The position numbers and the translations under genes were made by a program. From Clostridiales bacterium (GTDB lineage Bacteria; Bacillota; Clostridia; Oscillospirales; Oscillospiraceae), in contig QAMJ01000004.1 of NCBI GenBank assembly GCA_003150355.1, positions 1 through 8,290 on the forward strand: a stretch of DNA of 8,290 nucleotides, written 5' to 3'. Each line of letters begins with the position of its first letter. The first letter of the stretch is position 1. The notes beneath the pieces were generated by a model. The model saw only the letters and a program-made list of their open reading frames with translations, was not told the DNA's origin and did no database searches. Below are positions 1-5,746 of the stretch, in pieces.

Positions 1-97
1 AAAAATCGGGAAATACTGGTAAGTTTCCGGTAAATATGCACCCAATTTTTATATGTTCTCCATCTACTTCCAATGCCTTAATTGTCTGATACACAAC
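1..97. other. left chromosomal flank, no assignable gene
   Basis: This is host sequence downstream of the tRNA-Asp operon. One plus-strand frame is open from the edge to a stop near 88, and one minus-strand frame is open from about 93 to the edge. Either could be the end or start of a neighbouring gene. About 30 codons is too little to decide, and no promoter or clear start codon favours either. Confidence 0.3.
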
Positions 98-128
98 AAA
101 AAAGGGAGTAACTAATGTTACTCCCTTT
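98..128 (-). terminator. Rho-independent terminator of the tRNA-Asp operon
   Basis: A perfect 12-bp inverted repeat (101-112 with 117-128) encloses a 4-base loop. On the minus strand it is followed by six T residues (98-103, the first bases shared with the stem). It starts two bases past the 3' end of tRNA-Asp copy 1, so it is almost certainly the native end of the tRNA operon. Confidence 0.9.
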
Positions 129-130
129 CG

Positions 131-204
131 CGGTGCGTACGGGACTCGAACCCGTGACCCCATGCGTGACAGGCATGTATTCTAACCAACTGAACTAACG
201 CACC
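131..204 (-). tRNA. tRNA-Asp(GTC), copy 1
   Basis: The minus strand folds as a complete tRNA. The 7-bp acceptor stem is GGTGCGT/ACGCACC, the anticodon stem CATGC/GCATG holds loop CTGTCAC with anticodon GTC (168-170), and the T arm is ACGGG-TTCGAGT-CCCGT. The discriminator base is G (131), as expected for tRNA-Asp, and CCA is not encoded. The mature sequence is the same as copies 2 and 3. This gene was the promoter-distal member of a tandem operon and is now cut off from the host promoter by the integrated element. It probably depends on the element-borne promoter at 389-419. Confidence 0.97.
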
Positions 205-232
205 AATAATTTTAATAAATCAAAAAAGACTT

Positions 233-245
233 GCGGTGCGTACGG
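233..245. repeat. attL, left 13-bp attachment repeat
   Basis: GCGGTGCGTACGG is shared with 8030-8042 and corresponds to the last bases of tRNA-Asp on the opposite strand. To its left lies the inter-tRNA spacer ending in ACTTG, as before copy 3. To its right the sequence leaves the tRNA and enters the element. The stub is all that remains here of the original 3' end of copy 2. An inverted repeat, GTACG (240-244) and CGTAC (250-254) around a 5-base spacer, overlaps the edge and could be the pair of core integrase-binding sites. Confidence 0.85.
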
Positions 246-291
246 TAATCGTACCTTCCGCTTATAATATCTTTTTAATCAGTAACTTATG

Positions 292-348
292 CGTAACCTA
301 AAATTTAATGGTTACGACTTGGTTACGATTTCATCTTGTCAATTTTCG
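292..348. repeat. left-end integrase arm-type repeats
   Basis: Two direct copies of GGTTACGA (310-317 and 321-328) follow one inverted copy, CGTAACC (292-298). They are followed by TTGTCAATTTTCG (336-348). The same set recurs near the right end: TCGTAACC 7857-7864, GGTTACGA 7886-7893, GGTTAC 7897-7902, TTGTCCAATTTTCG 7908-7921. Matched repeats at both ends, outside genes and near the attachment cores, suit binding sites for the recombinase arm-binding domain. This role is inferred. Confidence 0.6.
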
Positions 349-388
349 TAGCTTATGACACCACCGTGTCACCTTTCGATTGCGAGTG

Positions 389-419
389 CAAAAGTACTAC
401 ACATTTTTGAAACATGCAA
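389..419 (-). promoter_or_regulatory. element-borne promoter facing tRNA-Asp copy 1
   Basis: On the minus strand, TACTTTTG (396-389) fits the Bacteroides -7 motif TAnnTTTG and TTGC (419-416) fits the -33 element, 19 bases away. The stretch 377-398 matches the host tRNA promoter at 8247-8268 in 20 of 22 positions, and both have TTGC at the same upstream place. Transcription from here would cross attL and reach tRNA-Asp copy 1, with no gene or terminator-like hairpin in between. Confidence 0.7.
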
Positions 420-454
420 GTTCTTGACAATATTTTTTTTCAGCCTTTTTTTCA

Positions 455-502
455 AGTGCAAGGTGCGAGCCTATATATATAAATAGGCTTGCACCTTGCA
501 CT
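455..502. repeat. long inverted repeat (20-bp arms, AT-rich loop)
   Basis: Positions 455-474 pair with 483-502 at 19 of 20 positions; the exception is G467 opposite T490. The 8-base centre is A/T only. No T-run follows on either strand, so it is not a standard terminator. It lies between the leftward tRNA promoter and the first rightward gene. Possible roles are an operator for the neighbouring helix-turn-helix proteins or part of a replication or transfer origin. Function unknown. Confidence 0.75.
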
Positions 503-550
503 GAACTAATTTTGAACCTATTAACCTTACTCCTGACCGAAACGGATTGA

Positions 551-580
551 CCTCGCATTTTCCCGCAAAAAAAATGCAGG
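551..580. repeat. inverted repeat upstream of the first helix-turn-helix gene
   Basis: CCT plus GCATTTT (551-561) pairs with AAAATGC plus AGG (571-580), with one bulged C at 554 and a 9-base loop. It is the second of three inverted repeats within 170 bp in the gene-free region before 674. Function unknown; operator or origin structure are the obvious options. Confidence 0.5.
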
Positions 581-592
581 AACAAAAAAATT

Positions 593-620
593 ATGGTGTA
601 GTACACGTATAGTATACCAT
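593..620. repeat. imperfect 28-bp palindrome before the first helix-turn-helix gene
   Basis: The two 14-base halves (593-606 and 607-620) are reverse complements at 11 of 14 positions. The outer arms ATGGT/ACCAT are perfect, and a smaller perfect palindrome, GTGTA-G-TACAC, is nested at 596-606. It lies 54 bp upstream of the start at 674, at or near the promoter, so an operator for autoregulation is plausible. That is inference. Confidence 0.45.
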
Positions 621-639
621 GCGGATTTTGACTTATCGG

Positions 640-647
640 GAACTTTG
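640..647 (+). promoter_or_regulatory. possible -7 element for the 674-3501 operon
   Basis: GAACTTTG resembles the Bacteroides -7 motif TAnnTTTG, with T replaced by G at the first position. It ends 26 bases before the ATG at 674. The well-formed promoter of the AbiE operon has nearly the same distance (25 bases). No clear -33 element is seen, so the call is weak. Confidence 0.35.
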
Positions 648-673
648 CGGCAAACATTTCAATAATTAGGATT

Positions 674-1033
674 ATGACAGAAGTTATCGTAATGGAAAGT
701 GCCGCCTATCAAAAGATGATGGGGCAAATAGCGAAAATCGCTGAGTTCATTACCAAGAATGAACACAAGTTGCAGGATTGCGACTTTGACAACGATGTAT
801 GGCTGGACAGTCAAGAAGTGGCCGATATGCTCCATATCAGCACACGCACCCTGCAACGGTTAAGGAGCGACGGACTGGTAGAGTATTCGGTGTTCCGCCG
901 CAAGTGCCTGTACAAGCTCTCAGAAATAGAGAAAAAGGTACGGGAAAAGGTTATCACGTGTGAACCGCACCTGATAGACGTTTACAAGAAGAACCGGTTG
1001 TTGGATATAACAAAGGACGAAGACAATGAATAA
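674..1033 (+). CDS. small helix-turn-helix DNA-binding protein (excisionase/MerR-like fold)
   Basis: This 119-residue protein has a helix-turn-helix of the HTH_17 (excisionase/MerR-like) type at about residues 44-86. The helix pair reads SQEVADMLHISTRTLQRLRS and is followed by a short wing and a KLSEIEKKV segment. Residues 1-36 look helical and could dimerise. Proteins of this class serve as recombination directionality factors or transcription regulators on Bacteroides integrative elements; I cannot tell which applies here. The start at 674 is the first ATG after the putative -7 motif, with no Shine-Dalgarno; M7 and M15 are alternatives. It overlaps the next gene by 8 bases, which implies translational coupling. 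It resembles the protein at 3088-3501. The upstream inverted repeats are candidate binding sites. Confidence 0.85.
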   Translation: MTEVIVMESAAYQKMMGQIAKIAEFITKNEHKLQDCDFDNDVWLDSQEVADMLHISTRTLQRLRSDGLVEYSVFRRKCLYKLSEIEKKVREKVITCEPHLIDVYKKNRLLDITKDEDNE

Positions 1034-3068
1034 GGAGGATATTTTGCAGGCGACGGACAGGGGGCTTTCGGTGTTCAGACACTACCTGCCCGTGCCGTTC
1101 CGCATCGGTAAGAAGTTCCTGAATCCTTTATATAAGGATACGAAGGCATCGTGCAACGTATATTATGACCGGCGGCATTCGGTGTATAAGATGAAGGATT
1201 TCGGCAATGAGGAATATTCCGGGGACTGCTTCGAGTTGGTAGGGACAATGACGGGGCTGAGTTGCAGGAACGCGAAGGATTTCGTTGAAATCATGCGCAT
1301 CATTGACCATGACCTGCATTTGGGGTTGGCGGACGGTTACGAAAATTGTGTGGACACATCTTCCGTTCAGGTAGTTTGTCCGCCCACGCCGGAACAGGTG
1401 ATAAAGAAAATACGCCCGTATAATATCGTACCAAGGGCGTTCAATGAAACAGACCGGATATTTTGGAGCAAATCCAGAATCACGGAGCATACATTAAATA
1501 AATATAATGTACGGCCTCTGCATTCGTTCAGTTCCGTCAATCAGGAAGGGAAAAGCTATACCTTGACTGAAACGGCACAGGAACCGATGTATGGCTATGT
1601 AGGCGACAAATACATTAAAATCTACCGCCCGCGCTCGGAGATGCGTTTCCTCTATGCCGGAGATTTGGGCGACAATTACTGCTTCGGACTTGACCAATTA
1701 TCCGCCAAAGGGGATTTGTTGTTTATCACAGGCGGTGAGAAAGACGTGATGAGCCTTGCGGCAAACGGATTCCATGCCATCTGTTTCAATTCGGAAACGA
1801 CGGTCATCCCTACCTCTGTGCTGATGCTGCTCTCCTACCGGTTCAAACACATTGTCCTGCTGTATGATATGGACAAGACCGGTCTGGAAGTTTCCGCCAA
1901 ACGGCAGGAAGAATTGAAGCCGTTTGCATTGAAACGCCTTTTGCTGCCACTGTCAGGAACAAAAGAAGAAAAGGATGTAACGGATTATTTTGCGTTGGGA
2001 CACACGCACGACGATTTATTGAAATTGTTCTTAAACCATTTGGATTCATTATACAAGGAAGATATGTCAGCATTAAAATCATGCGAGTTGGATTTCAACA
2101 ACCCGCCACCTGTGGCACAAATGATAGTATCGGTGAACGATGTGCCGCTGGGAACACAAGGGAACCTGCTCTGCATCACCGGCGGGGAGGGTACGGGGAA
2201 AAGCAACTATGTGGCCGCCCTGATTGCCGGTGCTGTGAAACCGGAAAACGCGGAGGGCATCGACACGCTGGGCGTTTCCATTGAAGGGAACCCGAAAGGC
2301 AAGGCGGTGCTGTTCTATGACACCGAACAGAGCGAGGTGCAACTATACAAGAACGTAAGTACCCTGCTGCGCCGTTGCGGGCGCGACACGATGCCGGAGT
2401 GGTTCAAGGCATACTGCCTGACGGGGATGAGCCGCAAGGAGCGGCTGAAGTCCATTGTGCTCAGCATGGACAAGTTCCATTACCAATACGGGGGCATCCA
2501 TCTGGTGGTCATTGACGGCATCGCCGACCTGATACGCTGCGCCAACGACGAGGCGGAGAGCATCGCCGTCGTGGAGGAACTCTACCGGCTGGCGGGCATC
2601 TACAACACGTGCATCGTCACGGTGCTGCACTTCATCCCCAACGGGCTGAAGCTGCGCGGGCACTTGGGCAGCGAACTGCAACGCAAGGCTGCCGCCATCC
2701 TCTCCATCGAAAAGGACACGAAGCCCGCCGTTTCGGTGGTGAAAGCCCTGAAAGTACGGGACGGCAGCCCGCTGGATGTGCCGCTCATGCAATTCGCATG
2801 GGACAAGGAGAAGGCGATGCACGCCTATCTGGGCGAGAAACCGAAAGAGGAAAAGGACAGGCGCAAGGAAGAGGAACTCGTGGCGGTAGCACGCGAACTG
2901 TTCAGCCGGAAACGCTTCATCGGCTACATGGAGCTTTCGGAAGAACTTCAGGCGGCGTTCGAGGTGAAGGAACGCACGGCCAAGAGCTACATCCGCTTCA
3001 TGCGGGAAAAGGAAATCATTGTGAAATCACCCGACAGCCCGAACAGCTACATGCTGGGCGAGGTATAA
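1026..3068 (+). CDS. Toprim plus RecA-like ATPase protein, probable primase-helicase
   Basis: This 680-residue protein probably primes and unwinds element DNA. Residues about 30-75 (NPLYKD, SGDCFELVG) resemble the N-terminal region of DnaG-like primases, but without an obvious zinc ribbon. A Toprim domain follows, with GGEKD at 236-240 (E238) and DMD at 281-283. Next is a P-loop ATPase of the RepA/AAA_25 type: Walker A GGEGTGKS at 386-393, Walker B HLVVID at 492-497, and a conserved segment LRGHLGSELQRKA. The last 70 residues look like a winged helix (AKSYIRFMREKEI). Such Toprim-ATPase proteins flanked by small helix-turn-helix genes are common on Bacteroidales elements. GC content changes sharply inside the gene: one 60-base row at 1981 has 38% and one at 2521 has 67%, which suggests a mosaic origin. 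The start overlaps the preceding gene. Confidence 0.88.
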   Translation: MNKEDILQATDRGLSVFRHYLPVPFRIGKKFLNPLYKDTKASCNVYYDRRHSVYKMKDFGNEEYSGDCFELVGTMTGLSCRNAKDFVEIMRIIDHDLHLGLADGYENCVDTSSVQVVCPPTPEQVIKKIRPYNIVPRAFNETDRIFWSKSRITEHTLNKYNVRPLHSFSSVNQEGKSYTLTETAQEPMYGYVGDKYIKIYRPRSEMRFLYAGDLGDNYCFGLDQLSAKGDLLFITGGEKDVMSLAANGFHAICFNSETTVIPTSVLMLLSYRFKHIVLLYDMDKTGLEVSAKRQEELKPFALKRLLLPLSGTKEEKDVTDYFALGHTHDDLLKLFLNHLDSLYKEDMSALKSCELDFNNPPPVAQMIVSVNDVPLGTQGNLLCITGGEGTGKSNYVAALIAGAVKPENAEGIDTLGVSIEGNPKGKAVLFYDTEQSEVQLYKNVSTLLRRCGRDTMPEWFKAYCLTGMSRKERLKSIVLSMDKFHYQYGGIHLVVIDGIADLIRCANDEAESIAVVEELYRLAGIYNTCIVTVLHFIPNGLKLRGHLGSELQRKAAAILSIEKDTKPAVSVVKALKVRDGSPLDVPLMQFAWDKEKAMHAYLGEKPKEEKDRRKEEELVAVARELFSRKRFIGYMELSEELQAAFEVKERTAKSYIRFMREKEIIVKSPDSPNSYMLGEV

Positions 3069-3087
3069 AAGCACAGGAGGAACGGCC

Positions 3088-3501
3088 ATGTTAGTGGACA
3101 AGACTGAATTTGAGGCGTGGATGGAGCGCATCATGGGTGAACTTTACCGCATATCGCGCAAGCTGGACAAGGCGGAGAACCGGCAGAAGCACCTGAACTA
3201 CCTGAACGGGGAACGGCTGTACGACAACCAGGAGGTGTGCCAACTGCTGCGCATCAGCAAGCGCACGCTCCAGCGATACCGGAACAACGGGGCATTGAAA
3301 TTCCATTCAATATACCACAAGACCTATTACAAGGAATCAGACCTGCACGAGTTCATCCGCAACAACTTCGACGAGAACGAAATCAAGCGTCAGGCACGGA
3401 AGGACAAGCTGTCGGAAACTTATCCGATGCCCGAAGAAATGGATGAAAACGGCGGGGAGAAAGAAACAGAAGAAAAAGAACTCTCAGATGATTGTGGATA
3501 A
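3088..3501 (+). CDS. second small helix-turn-helix protein, related to the first
   Basis: This 137-residue protein has an HTH_17-type domain at about residues 44-87 (DNQEVCQLLRISKRTLQRYR) after a helical N-terminus. It ends in a very acidic tail, about residues 114-137. The domain aligns without gaps with that of the protein at 674-1033 (shared QEV, LxIS-RTLQR-R, G), so the pair probably arose by duplication and diverged. It starts 19 bases after the Toprim gene, with an unusually clear AGGAGG (3075-3080) seven bases before the ATG. Its codon use is GC-rich like the second half of the Toprim gene. Likely roles are excision control or regulation of the operon. On many related elements mobilization genes would come next; here they do not. 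Confidence 0.82.
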   Translation: MLVDKTEFEAWMERIMGELYRISRKLDKAENRQKHLNYLNGERLYDNQEVCQLLRISKRTLQRYRNNGALKFHSIYHKTYYKESDLHEFIRNNFDENEIKRQARKDKLSETYPMPEEMDENGGEKETEEKELSDDCG

Positions 3502-3581
3502 TGCATCTTGGATGTTCATCGTTCAGGGATACTCTCTACCGCTGTGAAGCAGGAAGTTCCCGCTATTTAAGTTAAACAACC

Positions 3582-3614
3582 GGCTTCATTCTGTCGGGAG
3601 GACAGGGTGGAGCC
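3582..3614 (+). terminator. possible terminator after the replication operon
   Basis: GGCTTCATTCTGTC (3582-3595) and GACAGGGTGGAGCC (3601-3614) form a 14-bp stem in RNA, three of the pairs being G-U, with a 5-base loop. On the plus strand it is followed by ATTTCTAAT, a weak T-run. It lies between the replication operon and the promoter of the AbiE genes, where a terminator is expected. Confidence 0.5.
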
Positions 3615-3634
3615 ATTTCTAATAAAATTCCAGT

Positions 3635-3670
3635 TTTGTGTCGTAAAAACAAGAATATTTCTTATCTTTG
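3635..3670 (+). promoter_or_regulatory. promoter of the AbiE operon
   Basis: TATCTTTG (3663-3670) matches the Bacteroides -7 consensus TAnnTTTG exactly. A TTTTGTG stretch (3634-3640) sits upstream at somewhat more than usual -33 spacing. Transcription would start roughly 20 bases before the ATG at 3696. Confidence 0.75.
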
Positions 3671-3695
3671 CACCGACAACCAAGGACATGGGATT

Positions 3696-4421
3696 ATGAT
3701 TATCACAAGAGAAGTACAGAAACGATTGGAAGATTTTCAGCCCGATTACGTGTTTACCTACCGGGACTTAAACTTGCCTGCCGAAACGAGCGAAAGCATC
3801 ATTAAAATGCTGAATCGGCTGGCGGGTGAAGGCTACTTGGCTAAAATATCCAAAGGACGGTTCTACAAGCCTAAAAAGAGCGTGTTCGGAACGTTGAAAC
3901 CCAGACAAGAAGAGTTGGTGAAGGATTTGTTGGAAAAGAACGGAAAGCGCATCGGATATTTGACCGGTTACTCCGTCTTTAATCGGTTGGGGCTTACTAC
4001 ACAAGTGCCCAACATCATCCAAATCGGCACAAACCAACGCAGGAACAAGAAACAACGGGATATATTCACCGTCTGCTTTGTCCTGCAACCTAACCCGATA
4101 ACCAAAGACAATATTCCGCTCCTGCAATTATTGGATGCCATCCGCTTCATCAAGGAAATACCCGACACCACGATAGAGGCATCATACAGGCGCATAGCTT
4201 TTCTGGTAGGAGAACTTGGCAGGAGGGAGAAGGAAAAGATGGTTGCCTTGGCCGAGGCCTATCCGCCAATGGTACGCGCCTTGTTGGGAACCATCATCGA
4301 GAACGATTGCGGTATGGCGAAAGCGCAACCTTTATGGGATTCATTGAATCCAGTAACGGTCTATAAATTGGGAATAAATGAAGATACATTGCCTAATAAA
4401 AAGAAATGGAGGATTGAATGA
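3696..4421 (+). CDS. AbiEi-like antitoxin (type IV toxin-antitoxin, DUF6088-like)
   Basis: This 241-residue protein is the probable antitoxin and repressor of an AbiE pair. Residues 1-60 look like a winged helix (YVFTYRDLNLPAE, then NRLAGEGYLAKISKGRFYKP). This is followed by the mixed region GYLTGYSVFNRLGLTTQVPN, typical of AbiEi/DUF6088 proteins. In studied AbiE systems the antitoxin represses the operon through its N-terminal domain and counters the toxin without stable binding (type IV); here that is assumed by family. The frame is open from an ATG at 3636, but that start lies in the promoter. The ATG at 3696 follows the -7 motif by 25 bases and gives a protein beginning MIITREVQKR. The gene ends in an ATGA overlap with the toxin gene. 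Confidence 0.87.
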   Translation: MIITREVQKRLEDFQPDYVFTYRDLNLPAETSESIIKMLNRLAGEGYLAKISKGRFYKPKKSVFGTLKPRQEELVKDLLEKNGKRIGYLTGYSVFNRLGLTTQVPNIIQIGTNQRRNKKQRDIFTVCFVLQPNPITKDNIPLLQLLDAIRFIKEIPDTTIEASYRRIAFLVGELGRREKEKMVALAEAYPPMVRALLGTIIENDCGMAKAQPLWDSLNPVTVYKLGINEDTLPNKKKWRIE

Positions 4422-5377
4422 TACTGGAAAAACAACCTGAACTGTTAGCAGATGCAATACGCGCGGCTTCCGAATATTACCATATAGCACCGGTCTATAT
4501 CGAAAAAGACTATTGGATAAGCAAGATATTGCAACAACTCTCCCGAAGCGTTTATATGGAGAACACGGTGTTCAAGGGCGGCACATCCTTGTCAAAAGGG
4601 TACGGATTGATTAACCGCTTCTCGGAAGATGTGGATGTGGCTGTACTCACGCAAAAGTTAAGCGGAAATCAGATAAAGACTTTGATTTCCAAGGTCTGCA
4701 AAGAAATGACCCAAGGCTTGCAGGAACAGGTTGTGCCTGAACTGACAAGTAAGGGTTCCCGTTATCGGAAAGCCTTGTACCAATATCCGGCAAGCGTCCA
4801 TGACCCGTTGTTTGATTTTGTCGCCAACCGTGTAGTCGTGGAAATAAATTCGTTTGCCAATCCTTATCCATATGTCAGACGGCAAATAAAGAGCTTTATC
4901 ACTTCCTACCTTGAAAATACAGGTATGGACTCTTTCATTGAAGAATATGACCTGCATCCGTTTGAACTGAACATTCTGGACAAACGGCGCACCTTGTGCG
5001 AGAAAGTCGTTTCGCTTCTCCGTTTCTCCTTTATGGATAATCCGGTGCAAGGATTAACCGGGAAAATCCGCCATTTCTATGATATCTATTTTCTGCTTGA
5101 CGATAGGGAATGTATGGAATATGTGGAACAGGATTTCATTAAAGACCTGCAAGAACTGGCGGCGCATGACCGACAAATGTTTGACTCACCGGAAAAATGG
5201 AAACATACACCCATTAAAGAATCTCCCCTTCTTGGTTCATTCAATGAGCTATGGAAGCAATTGGGCGGATATTATGAACGGGAATTAAATTATCTGGCAT
5301 ATAGCCGGATACCTGATGCGAATCAAGTTGGAAAGAAATTGCACGATTTCATTTCGATAATTGAAAACAAGATATAA
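4418..5377 (+). CDS. AbiEii/AbiGii-family nucleotidyltransferase toxin
   Basis: This 319-residue protein belongs to the AbiEii/AbiGii toxin family, which has a DNA polymerase beta-like nucleotidyltransferase fold. Visible motifs are FKGGTSLSK (residues 52-60), SEDVDV with the metal-binding pair D71 and D73, a likely third acidic residue in VVVEI (E142), and the helical signature CEKVVSLLRF followed by KIRHFYDIYFL. All expected active-site features are present, so the toxin looks functional. Family members studied elsewhere (AbiEii, MenT) use nucleotides, and some MenT enzymes modify the tRNA acceptor end; the target here is unknown. Its start overlaps the antitoxin stop by four bases, ensuring coupled translation. 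It is the likely anti-phage or maintenance cargo of the element. Confidence 0.9.
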   Translation: MILEKQPELLADAIRAASEYYHIAPVYIEKDYWISKILQQLSRSVYMENTVFKGGTSLSKGYGLINRFSEDVDVAVLTQKLSGNQIKTLISKVCKEMTQGLQEQVVPELTSKGSRYRKALYQYPASVHDPLFDFVANRVVVEINSFANPYPYVRRQIKSFITSYLENTGMDSFIEEYDLHPFELNILDKRRTLCEKVVSLLRFSFMDNPVQGLTGKIRHFYDIYFLLDDRECMEYVEQDFIKDLQELAAHDRQMFDSPEKWKHTPIKESPLLGSFNELWKQLGGYYERELNYLAYSRIPDANQVGKKLHDFISIIENKI

Positions 5378-5397
5378 TTTACAACATACAGGGATTT

Positions 5398-5568
5398 ATG
5401 GCTCGACCGATTAAAGAAACGCCGGTAGTTACCGGTAAGGACGCTAAACGCTTTGCGGAGAAGATAGCTCACTTGAAACCTGAAAGCAAGGAAGAAAGGG
5501 AGGCGGCAAAGAAGGTTTATGCGAAGTTCAAGGCTCAATATACATTTCGTTCAGGATGCGCGACTTGA
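5398..5568 (+). CDS. small protein with MARPIKETP start, tail probably altered
   Basis: This ORF codes for 56 residues starting MARPIKETPVVTGKDAKRF, 20 bases after the toxin gene, in the same direction and probably on the same transcript. Small charged proteins with this kind of start occur in Bacteroides genomes near toxin or accessory genes, but I know no firm function. It is strongly charged (lysine, arginine, glutamate) and helical in residues 15-47. The last nine codons (YTFRSGCAT) run into the antisense of the oppositely oriented gene at 5528-5734, and the stop lies inside it. The tail therefore seems to come from a fusion at about 5541, and the natural C-terminus is probably lost. Confidence 0.6.
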   Translation: MARPIKETPVVTGKDAKRFAEKIAHLKPESKEEREAAKKVYAKFKAQYTFRSGCAT

Positions 5569-5734
5569 AGATGGAGCGCATATTGGCGTCTATCGTCTGG
5601 ATGAACACTCCGAACAGGCGGGCAAGCTCGTGCTTAGTAAGCCATACGTTGCCGTTCTCCAACTTGACGCTGACTGTGGGGTGACGGTTGATGTCCTCCA
5701 GCCCGGTGATGGTGATATTTCCTCTGTGTAGCAT
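5528..5734 (-). pseudogene. truncated helix-turn-helix protein, 3' end missing
   Basis: Its 68 codons start MLHRGNITITGLEDINRHP and include VKLENGNVWLTKHELARLFGVF, then IDANMRSIFKSRILNEM. This resembles the N-terminal half of a small Bacteroides family with a 'LENG-WMT--E-A-LF-V' helix-turn-helix core, whose members are in my recollection clearly longer. After ILNEM the frame reads YIEP and stops, and those last codons lie antisense to the gene at 5398-5568. So the 3' part appears to have been lost in a deletion. It begins 12 bases after the stop of the recombinase-like gene, as last member of the leftward operon. It may still make a short protein with an intact DNA-binding core. Confidence 0.6.
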
Positions 5735-5746
5735 AGGGGTATCGTT

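Noticed and set aside
1..93. Edge gene downstream of the tRNA operon
   Set aside because: Both a plus-strand and a minus-strand frame are open for about 30 codons. Without sequence beyond the edge neither can be supported.
455..502. The long hairpin as a Rho-independent terminator
   Set aside because: No T-run follows the stem on either strand. The T-rich stretch at 432-452 lies before it on the plus strand and reads as A-rich after it on the minus strand.
397..856. Minus-strand frames of 65-86 codons around 397-657 and 659-856
   Set aside because: The first covers the inverted-repeat region with low-complexity F/I/L stretches. The second is antisense to the helix-turn-helix gene. Neither has a plausible start context.
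2343..3094. Long open frames on both strands inside the Toprim-ATPase gene (2343-2822 minus, 2609-3094 plus)
   Set aside because: They lie in the GC-rich part where stop codons are rare. The translations are rich in H, R, Q and P with no domain, and the real frame has clear Walker motifs.
3636..3695. Upstream ATG giving the AbiEi-like protein 20 extra residues
   Set aside because: The codons overlap the promoter: the -7 box TATCTTTG is at 3663-3670, so this ATG would not be on the transcript. The extra residues also do not fit the winged-helix start.
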